DNA of 33,527 bases, taken from assembly GCA_028280515.1 (NCBI GenBank), contig JANQLP010000242.1, positions 1-33,527 on the forward strand, read 5' to 3'. The notes under the pieces were generated by a model, which was not told where the DNA came from, ran no database searches, and saw only the letters and a list, made by a program, of their open reading frames with translations. This DNA is from Hyphomicrobiales bacterium. GTDB lineage: Bacteria > Pseudomonadota > Alphaproteobacteria > Rhizobiales > Methyloligellaceae. Positions within the stretch are counted from its first letter, which is position 1, and the number at the start of each line of letters is the position of its first letter. Below, one piece after another: positions 25,178 through 33,005 of this stretch. The translations under genes and the position numbers were made by a program.

Positions 25178-26563
25178 ATGGCGGAGAAAGCGATGCGGCG
25201 GGTTGCGGTCATCGGCGGCGTACGTATCCCGTTCTGCCGCTCCTATGGGGCGTATGCGGACCTGACGAATCTGGAGATGCTCGTCACCGTGCTCGACGGC
25301 CTGGCGGCGCGGTACGACCTCGAAGGCGCGCATGTCGACGAGGTGACCGGTGGCGCCGTCGTCACCCACGCAAAGGACTGGAACCTGACGCGTGAAGCCG
25401 TGGTCGGCAGCACGCTCGCGCCGTCCACGCCGGGCGTGACCATGATGCAGGCGTGCGGCACCAGCCTGCAGGCGGCGCTGGGCATCAGCGCAAAGATCGC
25501 AACGGGCGAGATCGAGTGCGGCATAGCCTGCGGTTCCGATACGGTGTCCGATTCCGCCATCGTGTTCCGCCGCAAGTTCGCGCAACGGCTGATCCGGCTT
25601 TCACGCGCCCGGAGCCTCAAGGAAAAGGTCTCTGTTTTTAAAGGTTTTTCCCCGGTTGAGCTGGCGCCCGAACCGCCCAGCGTGGCCGAGCCGCGGACCG
25701 GGCTCAGCATGGGTCAGCATTGCGAGTTGATGGCCCAGGAATGGCAGATACCGCGCGATGCGCAGGATGAGCTCGCCTATCACAGCCACAAGCACGCTGC
25801 CGCCTCCTACGACGAGGGCTTTCAGGACGATCTGCTGGTGCCGTGCGCCGGGGTGTTCCGCGACGACAATCTGCGGGCGGATATCGATCTGAAGGCCATG
25901 GCCGACCTCAAACCCGCTTTTGAACGCTCCAAGCGCGGCACGCTGACGGCGGCAAACTCGACGCCTCTGACCGACGGGGCGTCCGCGGTTCTTCTCGCTT
26001 CCGAGGAGTGGGCCGCCAAACACGATCTGCCTGTATCCGCGTATCTGACGCACGGCCAGCATTGGGCGGTGGATTATGTCGCAGGTGCGGGACTGCTGAT
26101 GGCCCCGACCATCGCCGTTTCAAAGATGATCGACCGGGCCGGCCTGAAACTGCAGGATTTCGATTATTACGAGATTCACGAGGCATTCGCCGCACAGGTC
26201 TTGTGCACGCTGAAGGCCTGGGAGTCGGCTGAGTATTGCAAGGAAATGCTCGGGAAGGACGCACCGCTCGGTTCCATCGACCGCCATAAATTGAACGTAA
26301 AGGGGTCCAGCATAGCGTTTGGCCATCCTTTTGCCGCGACTGGCGGTAGAATATTAGGGTCGCTGGCAAAACTACTGGCCTCGAAACCGACGGCGAGAGG
26401 CCTTATATCCGTGTGCACTGCCGGCGGTATGGGCGTTACGGCGATTTTGGAAAGCGCTCAGGAGAAAATGGCCTCCGTTAAGGCTGGCTCAACCGATTTG
26501 CAGACAAAATCACCTGATTCGGCACAATCGGACGAACACGGAGGAAGTTCCCGGAGCGTATAG
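25178..26563 (+). CDS. Acetyl-CoA C-acyltransferase (FadI-type thiolase)
   Basis: 461 residues. It cleaves 3-ketoacyl-CoA with CoA to acetyl-CoA and a shortened acyl-CoA, completing the beta-oxidation cycle. The catalytic set is complete: nucleophile Cys93 in MMQACGTS, His383 in AFGHPFAATGGR, and Cys413 in SVCTAGGMG. The length and wording fit the FadI branch. After the normal end of the fold (near ILESAQEKM) a polar Ser/Gln/Asp-rich tail of about 30 residues is added. An AGGGCGG-like site precedes the ATG, 17 bases after the FadJ-type gene, so the three genes form one operon. Confidence 0.93.
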   Translation: MAEKAMRRVAVIGGVRIPFCRSYGAYADLTNLEMLVTVLDGLAARYDLEGAHVDEVTGGAVVTHAKDWNLTREAVVGSTLAPSTPGVTMMQACGTSLQAALGISAKIATGEIECGIACGSDTVSDSAIVFRRKFAQRLIRLSRARSLKEKVSVFKGFSPVELAPEPPSVAEPRTGLSMGQHCELMAQEWQIPRDAQDELAYHSHKHAAASYDEGFQDDLLVPCAGVFRDDNLRADIDLKAMADLKPAFERSKRGTLTAANSTPLTDGASAVLLASEEWAAKHDLPVSAYLTHGQHWAVDYVAGAGLLMAPTIAVSKMIDRAGLKLQDFDYYEIHEAFAAQVLCTLKAWESAEYCKEMLGKDAPLGSIDRHKLNVKGSSIAFGHPFAATGGRILGSLAKLLASKPTARGLISVCTAGGMGVTAILESAQEKMASVKAGSTDLQTKSPDSAQSDEHGGSSRSV

Positions 26564-26612
26564 ACGGCTCGTACTGGCGGTACTCATTGGATCGGCTTGA
26601 AAGGACTGTGAA

Positions 26613-27668
26613 GTGACCGGACCGAACTTGCAAAGCGGGGGCAGCAGGCGGGCGCGAAAGGTTCGCGCGGGTCTGCAATCGGTTGTGGTGATCGCGGCGG
26701 CTGGCTTTGCCGTTTCAGCTCCAACCGACGCGCAAGCGAATTTGGGCACCTGGCTGAATACCGACAAGAAGGGCAAGATCGTGCTCAAGGAGTGCGGCGA
26801 AAACAGCCTGTGCGGCAAGATCGTCTGGCTCAAGGAGCCCAACGACGAGAAGGGACAGCCCTGGCGCGACATTCTTAATCCTGATCCTTCGCTGCGCGGG
26901 CGTCAGGTCGTGGGCATCGATGTGCTGCTCAACACCAAAAAGATCGGCCCCAACACATGGCAGGGCCAGATTTACGACCCGGAAGTCGGGAAAGTCTATT
27001 ATCTGAAGCACCTCAAGGTGCAACAGGACACGGTCGAGCTTCGCGGCTGCCTGTCGAGCGGGTGGCCGTGCCGGACCAAATACTGGACACGAACGCAGCC
27101 CCTGAACCAGCCGGCTCCGAACCTGCAGATCGCCAAGAAGCCGCCCGCTCAGGCCGCACCTCCAGCGGCGCCACGCGTTGCGCGGCCGGCACCTCCGCCG
27201 GCGCCGCGTGTCGCGAGACCCGCCCCCGCGCAGCCGCCGGCCGCGGCACGGCCTGCGCCGGTGCAGCCGCAGATGCAGGCGCGTGCACCGCAAGTTCAGC
27301 AGCGGATACAACCGCGCCCTCCGGCCCAGCCGCGTCCGCAGGCCCGACCGCCGGCGCCGCCGCGCCAGGCCGTCGCGCCGCCTCCACCGCCAGCCGTTAC
27401 CGCGGCCATCCCGCGCACCGGCGGATACCTGGTGCAGGTTGCGGCGCGGCAGAGTCAGAACGAGGCGCTGCGCGCATTCAGCGATCTGCAACGGCGCTAT
27501 CCGCGATTGCTCGGCGGGCTGCGGCCGGAAGTTCTGCGGGCTGATCTGGGGCAGCGCGGCATCTGGTACCGGGTCGGTGTCGGACCGATGGCGCAACAGA
27601 GCGCCGCCGTCAATTTCTGCCAGCGGTTGAAGTCGGCAGGGGCCGACTGCCTTATTCGTCGGCGCTAG
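26613..27668 (+). CDS. DUF2147-linker-SPOR envelope protein
   Basis: 351 residues with a GTG start (AAAGGA site just upstream). Three parts: a signal peptide or anchor with a long basic N-region (hydrophobic core about 22-36, Ala-rich cleavage region to about 42); a DUF2147 domain at about 43-163 (GTWLNTDKKGKIVLKEC, GKIYW-type core, GLSSGWPCRTKYW-type end with Cys 61, 67, 146 and 153, enough for two disulfides); a Pro/Ala/Arg/Gln linker at 164-268 with a repeated APRVARPAP unit; and a SPOR domain at about 270-350 (GYLVQVAARQSQNEAL ... WYRVGVGP ... CQRLKSAGADCLI). SPOR binds denuded peptidoglycan at division sites, so the linker probably spans the periplasm. DUF2147's role is not known. The 3' end overlaps the convergent acyl-CoA ligase gene by 17 bases. 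Confidence 0.85.
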   Translation: MTGPNLQSGGSRRARKVRAGLQSVVVIAAAGFAVSAPTDAQANLGTWLNTDKKGKIVLKECGENSLCGKIVWLKEPNDEKGQPWRDILNPDPSLRGRQVVGIDVLLNTKKIGPNTWQGQIYDPEVGKVYYLKHLKVQQDTVELRGCLSSGWPCRTKYWTRTQPLNQPAPNLQIAKKPPAQAAPPAAPRVARPAPPPAPRVARPAPAQPPAAARPAPVQPQMQARAPQVQQRIQPRPPAQPRPQARPPAPPRQAVAPPPPPAVTAAIPRTGGYLVQVAARQSQNEALRAFSDLQRRYPRLLGGLRPEVLRADLGQRGIWYRVGVGPMAQQSAAVNFCQRLKSAGADCLIRRR

Positions 27669-29388
27669 CGGACGCGGCACGCTCCTCGCGCAGTTCCTTC
27701 TTCGACAGCTTGCCAATCATTGTCTTCGGCAACTCGTCGCGGAACTCGATGTCGCGCGGCATTTCGATCTTGGAGATTTTCGGTTTCAGAAACGCGAGGA
27801 TTTCATCGCGCGTGGCCGTGTGCCCCTTGCGCAGCTTGATATAGGCGGCCGGTGCCTCGCCGCGATACTCGTCCTCCACGCCAATCACCGTGACCTCTTC
27901 TACGGCCTCATGCTGAATGATCGCCTCTTCGATCTGGCGCGGATAGATCTTGAACCCGGCCGCGTTGATCATGTCCTTGAGGCGGTCGACGATGAAGATG
28001 AACCCGTTTTCGTCCATGTATCCGACATCGCCTGAGCGGAAGAACTCGCCCGTGAACGCGTCCTTCGTTTCGTCCGGCTTCTGCCAGTAACCGGGCATGA
28101 CCTGCGGGCCGGCGATGCAGATTTCGCCGTTCTCGCCCAAGGCCTTTTCCTTGGTCGGGTCGTCGATGGACCGGATCGATATCCTGGTGGCCGGCAAAGG
28201 CAGGCCGATGGATCCTTCCACGGCGGAGTCGTGCGGCGGATTGCAGGTTGCGACCGGAGACGTTTCGCTCAGCCCGTAGCCCTCGACCAGGGCGCATCCC
28301 GAAACCGCCTCGAACGCGCGCTTCACCTCGACCGGCAGGGCCGCGCCGCCGGAGATACAGAATTTCAGCGAGGACAGATCGAGGGACTTTGTTTTCGGAT
28401 GATGCAGGATGGCGTTGTAGATCGTCGGGACACCCGGGAAGATCGTCGGCCGCGTCTTCGAAATGAGCTTGAGCGCATCATCGATGTCGAAACGCGGCAT
28501 CAGAACGAGTTCGTAGCCGCGCGCGACGCCGAAATTCAGAACCGAGGTCATGGCAAAGACGTGGAACAGCGGAAGGATCGCCAGAATGCGCTCGTCGTCA
28601 CTCAGCAGATCGGCACACCATGCGTTCACCTGCTGGATGTTGATCGAGAGGTTGGAGTGGGTGAGCATCGCGGCCTTCGGTATGCCGGTCGTGCCGCCGG
28701 TGTATTGCAGGACGGCGATGTCTTTTTCGAGGTCGATTTCGACAGGGTCCGGACGTCCCTCATTGTCGAGAATGTTACGTTCTGAAATGATTCGTGATCG
28801 CAACTCAGAGTTGTGAGGCCGCGCCAGATTCTTCGACTTTAGTATACGGAACAGCAGCCCCTTTAGGGACGTCAGCATGTCCGTGAAGGAGCAGACGATC
28901 GCGTTCTCCAGAGTCCCGCGCTCAAGCAGTCCTTCCGCCTTGTCGAACAGCACGGCGAGGTCCAGCGTGACCAGAATATCCGCCTCGCTGTCCCTGAGCT
29001 GATGGTCCAGCTCCTCGACCGTGTAGAGCGGATTGCAGTTCACCACAGTCCCACCCGCTTTCAGAATGCCGAAGAAGAAGACGACGTATGCGGGACAGTT
29101 CGGAAGCAGCAGGCCCACCTTCCGTCCCTTTTGCACGCCGATCGCCTGCAGGCCTTGCGCACAACGGTCGACCAGTTTGCCAATCTCAGAGTAGGTTGTT
29201 GTTTTTCCTATGAAATAAGTGCAGGTCTTGTCACTGCACCGTTCAATCGTTCGGTCCAGAACGGCGCTCAGGGGCTCGGCCACGAACTGCGCGTCCCATT
29301 GCACGCCGTCCGGATAGCCCTGGAGCCACGGGTATTTCTGTTTGCCGGGATGTGGTTTTGTCGCGGTTGTTTTGCGGGATTTTGTCAT
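27652..29388 (-). CDS. Long-chain acyl-CoA ligase (FadD-type)
   Basis: 578 residues from the ATG at 29388; 32 more codons are open upstream but have no family likeness. It adenylates a fatty acid with ATP and transfers it to CoA. The AMP-binding P-loop YTGGTTGIPKAAM is at 229-241. Later come the GYGLSETSPV block, the hinge region with FRSGDVGYMDENGFIFIVDRLKDMI, and the C-terminal catalytic Lys region LPKTMIGKLSKKELR. The N-terminus carries a Lys/Thr-rich leader of about 20 residues and no signal. It sits divergently beside a stand-alone acyl carrier protein, so loading that carrier instead of CoA is possible but not shown. A 15-bp palindrome lies 73 bases upstream. Confidence 0.92.
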   Translation of the reverse strand: MTKSRKTTATKPHPGKQKYPWLQGYPDGVQWDAQFVAEPLSAVLDRTIERCSDKTCTYFIGKTTTYSEIGKLVDRCAQGLQAIGVQKGRKVGLLLPNCPAYVVFFFGILKAGGTVVNCNPLYTVEELDHQLRDSEADILVTLDLAVLFDKAEGLLERGTLENAIVCSFTDMLTSLKGLLFRILKSKNLARPHNSELRSRIISERNILDNEGRPDPVEIDLEKDIAVLQYTGGTTGIPKAAMLTHSNLSINIQQVNAWCADLLSDDERILAILPLFHVFAMTSVLNFGVARGYELVLMPRFDIDDALKLISKTRPTIFPGVPTIYNAILHHPKTKSLDLSSLKFCISGGAALPVEVKRAFEAVSGCALVEGYGLSETSPVATCNPPHDSAVEGSIGLPLPATRISIRSIDDPTKEKALGENGEICIAGPQVMPGYWQKPDETKDAFTGEFFRSGDVGYMDENGFIFIVDRLKDMINAAGFKIYPRQIEEAIIQHEAVEEVTVIGVEDEYRGEAPAAYIKLRKGHTATRDEILAFLKPKISKIEMPRDIEFRDELPKTMIGKLSKKELREERAASASADE

Positions 29389-29740
29389 TGGCCGAATCGT
29401 GTGGCTTCCTGTACGTAATGCGGGTCCCGGGAGCGCGAAGCGCAAACGGGCCTCATGCAAGACCGGAGTCCGGTCACCTTCCAAGGGTTTGATCTTAACC
29501 CAAATATGCCTTCATCACTTGCAATTGTCGTTCAGGATGTCCAAATGGAGACGAAACATGAACGGGCCAGCGTGCGTGAAGGTGTTGATGCGCCAGGTTG
29601 TTTCATTTACGCGTCACCCTAGACTTAGTCTCATTTTAGGACTAAGTGAACGCGCGGCTTGCCCAAACGTACCGATTGCATTAGCAGTTTGGGAAATTTG
29701 ACGAAGCTCCGCCATCATACTTCGGGGCAGGGAGAGCGAT
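29389..29740. promoter_or_regulatory. Divergent control region between the acyl-CoA ligase and acyl carrier protein genes
   Basis: 352 bases without a supported gene. It contains a perfect palindrome GACCGGA-G-TCCGGTC (29461-29475) on the ligase side, and two GACTnAGTC-like sites (GACTTAGTC 29622-29630 and GACTAAGTG 29640-29648) forming a larger inverted repeat on the carrier-protein side. A weak promoter-like pair TTGCCC (29659-29664) and TAGCAG (29682-29687), 17 bases apart, lies after them. The stretch around 29500-29720 is more AT-rich than the flanking genes, as expected of a control region. Confidence 0.5.
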
Positions 29741-30010
29741 ATGGACGAAGTGGCCACCAAGATCATCGATATTCTGAAGAAGAATATGAAGGAGCCGTCC
29801 GACTCGATAGCGTTGGATACGCCTCTGACTGATCTTGACATTGAATCACTGGACCTCGCCGTGATTGTGTTCGATATCGAAGACACATTTGGTATCGAGA
29901 TTCCTTACAACGCGAACGAAGAGGTCGAGGATTTCGCGACGGTCGGCTCGGTGGTCGACAAGGTGAAATCCATCATTGCCGAAAGCAAGTCTTCCGGAGC
30001 TGCAGCGTAG
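29741..30010 (+). CDS. Stand-alone acyl carrier protein
   Basis: 89 residues. It carries an acyl chain on a 4'-phosphopantetheine arm. The attachment Ser is Ser36 in LDIESLDLAVIV, where the usual Asp of the DSL motif is Glu (ESL). Helix I, the loop, helix II and FGIEIPYNANEEVEDFATVGSVVDKV are in normal order; the protein is acidic and of normal carrier length, with a short Ser/Ala tail. It is unlike housekeeping AcpP in its motif and surroundings, and closer in arrangement to specialised carriers such as NodF that work with a paired synthase. A GGGAG site precedes the ATG. The paired synthase gene follows 63 bases later. Confidence 0.92.
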   Translation: MDEVATKIIDILKKNMKEPSDSIALDTPLTDLDIESLDLAVIVFDIEDTFGIEIPYNANEEVEDFATVGSVVDKVKSIIAESKSSGAAA

Positions 30011-30014
30011 CAAC

Positions 30015-30054
30015 GACTGGTCACACACCGCGCTCGCGGGTCATGTGTGCAGTC
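30015..30054 (+). other. Intercistronic hairpin between the carrier protein and synthase genes
   Basis: A nested stem: GACT (30015-30018) with AGTC (30051-30054), CACACA (30022-30027) with TGTGTG (30044-30049), and CCGCG (30028-30032) with CGCGG (30035-30039), with a small bulge. No T-run follows, so it may set the ratio of carrier to synthase by mRNA processing rather than termination. Confidence 0.5.
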
Positions 30055-30073
30055 CAATTACATCTTCAGATAA

Positions 30074-31312
30074 ATGGCACAGCCTAAGGATCGCAGGCGC
30101 GTCGTAGTGACCGGCCAAGGTGTCGTATCATCGGTCGGGATCGGGCAAGACGCCTTTTGGAGCGCGCTCAAAAAGGGCGACTGCGGGATCGGCGAGGTAT
30201 CGTTGTTCCCGACGGACGAGCTCTATATCACCATCGCCGGTGAGGTGAAGGGTTTCGATCCGAAGGAGCGTTGCGGGTCGAAGCAGTTCCTGCTTGCGGA
30301 CCGGTACTCCCAGTTTGCCGGTTGTGCCGCGCAAGAGGCGGTCGAGCAGTCAGGCCTTGAAATGCCTCTCAAGGGCGAGGAGGCGTATCGCGCCGCCTGC
30401 ATCATCGGATCCGGCATCGGCGGCATCTCCACCATGGAGATGTCCTACAAGGCGCTGTTCGAAGAGAAGAAGCGCGCGACACACCCGCTGACGCTGCTGA
30501 AAACGATCGGTTCGTCAGCGGCGGCCCATGTCAGCATCGAGTACGGCATTACCGGCCCGTGTTTCGGCGTTGTGAGCGCGTGCTCAACCGCACCGCATTC
30601 CATCGGCGTCGTCTACCGGATGATCCGTGAAGGGATGTGCGATCTCGGAATCGGCGGCGCCTCGGAAGCGTCGCTCAACTGGGGCACGACGCGCGCGTGG
30701 CAGGCCATGCGCGTGCTCAGCCCTGACGGACTGTTCCCGTTTGCCAAGAACCGGAATGGAACCGTGCTCGGCGAAGGCGCAGGCGTGTTCGTGCTCGAAG
30801 AGTATGAGTATGCCAAGACGCGCGGCGCAAACATCCTGGCCGAGATCGTGGGTTACGGCATGACGTCGGACGCGGCGGATATGGTGAACCCGTCGATCGA
30901 GGGCGCCTCGAGCGCGATGCAGATTGCGCTTGATGATGCCGGGCTATCGCCGGGCGAGATCGATTACATCAATGCGCACGGTACGGCCACCACGGTGAAC
31001 GACGTGAACGAGACACGGGCGATCCGCAAGGTGTTCGGCAATGCCGCCAACAATCTCGCCATCTCCTCGACGAAGTCGATGCATGGCCATTGTCTTGGCG
31101 CCGGGGGCGGGGTCGAGGCTGTCGCCGCGATCAAGGCGATAGAAGAGAATATCATCCCGCCGACCATCGGCTTCCATGAGCCGGATCCGGAATGCGATCT
31201 CGACTATACGCCCAATGAAGCCCGCGAGCGTGAGGTGACATACGCCATGTCGAATTCGTTCGCGTTTGGCGGGCTCAATGCTGTTCTGATTTTTGGGCCG
31301 GCCCCGGCGTAG
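30074..31312 (+). CDS. Beta-ketoacyl-ACP synthase (KAS II/FabF-like)
   Basis: 412 residues. It condenses malonyl-ACP with an acyl chain, extending it by two carbons. The Cys-His-His triad is intact: Cys170 in VVSACSTAPHSIG, His302 in NAHGTATTVND and His339 in SMHGHCLGAGGG; the 37-residue spacing of the two His equals that of E. coli FabF. The C-terminal YAMSNSFAFGGLNAVLIF block is also standard. It is probably a specialised synthase rather than the housekeeping FabF, since it is paired with a private carrier protein and no other fatty-acid synthesis gene is nearby. No clear ribosome binding site precedes the ATG. Its 3' end overlaps the convergent methyltransferase gene by 38 bases. Confidence 0.92.
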   Translation: MAQPKDRRRVVVTGQGVVSSVGIGQDAFWSALKKGDCGIGEVSLFPTDELYITIAGEVKGFDPKERCGSKQFLLADRYSQFAGCAAQEAVEQSGLEMPLKGEEAYRAACIIGSGIGGISTMEMSYKALFEEKKRATHPLTLLKTIGSSAAAHVSIEYGITGPCFGVVSACSTAPHSIGVVYRMIREGMCDLGIGGASEASLNWGTTRAWQAMRVLSPDGLFPFAKNRNGTVLGEGAGVFVLEEYEYAKTRGANILAEIVGYGMTSDAADMVNPSIEGASSAMQIALDDAGLSPGEIDYINAHGTATTVNDVNETRAIRKVFGNAANNLAISSTKSMHGHCLGAGGGVEAVAAIKAIEENIIPPTIGFHEPDPECDLDYTPNEAREREVTYAMSNSFAFGGLNAVLIFGPAPA

Positions 31313-31829
31313 CGCCGGTCGTGTTACTTCCCGCACGCCGGTCGGCGATCGCCGAATCCTCCAGCAGAATCTTGTAGTGCAGCACCGCGGCCCAGATCGC
31401 GGTCATGATGAGCGCGAAACCCCAGGCGCCAAACGCGAGCGGCAGCAGCAGGGTTTCGATCAGCGTGACGGCATAGTTCGGATGACGGGTGAAACGGTAC
31501 GGGCCGTCCGTGATCACCGGTGCGCCATCGAGCGTGATGATGCGATGCGTCCAGTATCGTCCCAGTGTGGCGATCACCCAGTACCTGACCACCTGCAACA
31601 GGAGGTAAGCCATGAGCAACGGCCAGTAGACCGTTGCGTTCGGAGAAATCAACAGGAAGATCCCGGCGATCCATCCCAGGTGCGCGGTCGCGACGACAGG
31701 GTAATACTGCGCGCCGACCTCGCGGGCGCCCTGGGCGAGCAGCCGCCTGGTATTCGCGGCGGAGTAGATCTCTTCCAGCCCGCGTTGCGCAAGCAGCAAC
31801 AAGGCCACAATTTGTGCGATTCCAAACAT
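31275..31829 (-). CDS. ICMT-like membrane methyltransferase
   Basis: 184 residues with about four to five hydrophobic segments (1-15, 48-65, 69-87, 120-150). The C-terminal SAM-binding signature of the isoprenylcysteine carboxyl methyltransferase family is clear: TDGPYRFTRHPNYAVTLIE (about 117-135). Relatives encoded beside type III polyketide synthases, such as Bacillus subtilis BpsB, O-methylate alkylpyrones, so a lipid-phenol or pyrone methylase is the likely role. The start lies 8 bases after the type III synthase stop, so the two are co-translated. The last 12 or so residues, coded in the overlap with the KAS gene, are low-complexity and probably not essential. Confidence 0.88.
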   Translation of the reverse strand: MFGIAQIVALLLLAQRGLEEIYSAANTRRLLAQGAREVGAQYYPVVATAHLGWIAGIFLLISPNATVYWPLLMAYLLLQVVRYWVIATLGRYWTHRIITLDGAPVITDGPYRFTRHPNYAVTLIETLLLPLAFGAWGFALIMTAIWAAVLHYKILLEDSAIADRRAGSNTTGATPGPAQKSEQH

Positions 31830-31837
31830 GATCTGGA

Positions 31838-32944
31838 CTATGTGCGTGAAAGGTCGATCAGTGCAAACGAAACCGTGAAACCGGGACCGAATGCGATCAT
31901 AAGGTGCGGGCCTTCGCTGTTCGCGGCAACGGTTCGATCCAGCACGAACAACACGGTGGGCGATGACATATTGCCGTAGTCCCGCAGAACATCCCAGGAA
32001 TGCACCAGGGCATGGTCGTCGAGTTCGAGCGCGTCGGTGATGGCTTCGAGGACCTTGCGGCCGCCCGGGTGCGACACGAGCCCCGCGATGTCCTCGAACC
32101 CCAAACCGTTCCTTGCAAGAAACGCATCTGCCGCGGCACGCAAACCGCTGCGGGCGAACTTTGGAATCTGCGTGCTCATGACGACGCCGAAACCGTCGCG
32201 CTCGATGGACCAGCCCATCATGTCCAGTGTGTCCGGCCAGTTGTGTTCGCCGACGGCAAGGATTCTGCCAACGCCTGAACTGCTCTGTCTGTCATGGCCG
32301 TTCGCCTTTACCAGCAGAGCGGCGGCGCCGTCGCCGAAGAGGGCGCTTGAAATGTAGTTGACCTTGTTCGCATCGCTCTGCCGGAAGTTGAGACCGCACA
32401 ACTCGACGCACAGCATCAGGACATATTCTCCCTCAAAGGTCGTTGCGAGCCGCGCGGCCCGCGACATGCCGGAAACGCCGCCTGCGCAACCCAGCCCGAA
32501 GACCGGCAGTCTCTCGGTGGTCGGGTCGAGCCCGAGGCGATGGAGCAGTTTGGCATCGAGACTGGGAACGCTCAGGCCCGTGGTCGAGACGGTGACGATC
32601 GCCCCGATCTCCTGCGGTCCGGCGTCGGCCTTCGCCATCGCCTCACGTGCGGCCCGCTCAAGGAGTTCCATGGCCGCCTGCTCATAGACCGCGTTCCGGT
32701 CCACCCAATCGTGGGGTTCGAAGAACCATTCGAGCGGGACGCAGGAGTAGCGATGCGCGATGCCGGTGTTGGCGAACACGCTCTCAAGATGCTCATACGC
32801 CGGGAACATTTCGCGTGCCAGCGTGTGGGCTTCCTCTTGGGAATAGCGATGCGGTGGCAGCGCGGTCGCAAGTGACGCCAAGTCAACCTTGAGACGATCA
32901 GCGGGCCTGACGGTCAATTCGTTCTCCGGAATACGTCGTAACAT
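31838..32944 (-). CDS. Type III polyketide synthase (chalcone/alkylresorcinol synthase family)
   Basis: 368 residues. It extends a starter acyl group with malonyl-CoA and cyclises the product in one active site. The catalytic triad is complete: Cys153 in [11 protein letters not shown], His292 in [10 protein letters not shown] and Asn325 in [10 protein letters not shown]. The spacing (139 and 33 residues) equals that of plant chalcone synthase (Cys164, His303, Asn336). The closing [11 protein letters not shown] is the standard CoA-tunnel loop. Bacterial members paired with an ICMT-like methylase usually use long fatty-acyl starters to give alkylresorcinols or alkylpyrones. A weak GAGGG site is about 11 bases before the ATG. 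The product is inferred. Confidence 0.94.
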   Translation of the reverse strand: MLRRIPENELTVRPADRLKVDLASLATALPPHRYSQEEAHTLAREMFPAYEHLESVFANTGIAHRYSCVPLEWFFEPHDWVDRNAVYEQAAMELLERAAREAMAKADAGPQEIGAIVTVSTTGLSVPSLDAKLLHRLGLDPTTERLPVFGLGCAGGVSGMSRAARLATTFEGEYVLMLCVELCGLNFRQSDANKVNYISSALFGDGAAALLVKANGHDRQSSSGVGRILAVGEHNWPDTLDMMGWSIERDGFGVVMSTQIPKFARSGLRAAADAFLARNGLGFEDIAGLVSHPGGRKVLEAITDALELDDHALVHSWDVLRDYGNMSSPTVLFVLDRTVAANSEGPHLMIAFGPGFTVSFALIDLSRT

Positions 32945-33005
32945 GTTCGCTTAAACCCTCTATCCGACCGTTCAACTGTCCACACCTGCTACACTGCCGC
33001 ACCGG

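Noticed and set aside
27013-27387. An Ala/Pro/Glu-rich minus-strand frame that looks like a repeat protein
   Set aside because: It is the antisense reading of the low-complexity linker of the DUF2147-SPOR protein.
27160-27400. Possible tandem DNA repeat array
   Set aside because: The repetition comes from Pro/Ala/Arg codons in the linker; units are irregular and in frame, not a CRISPR or satellite.
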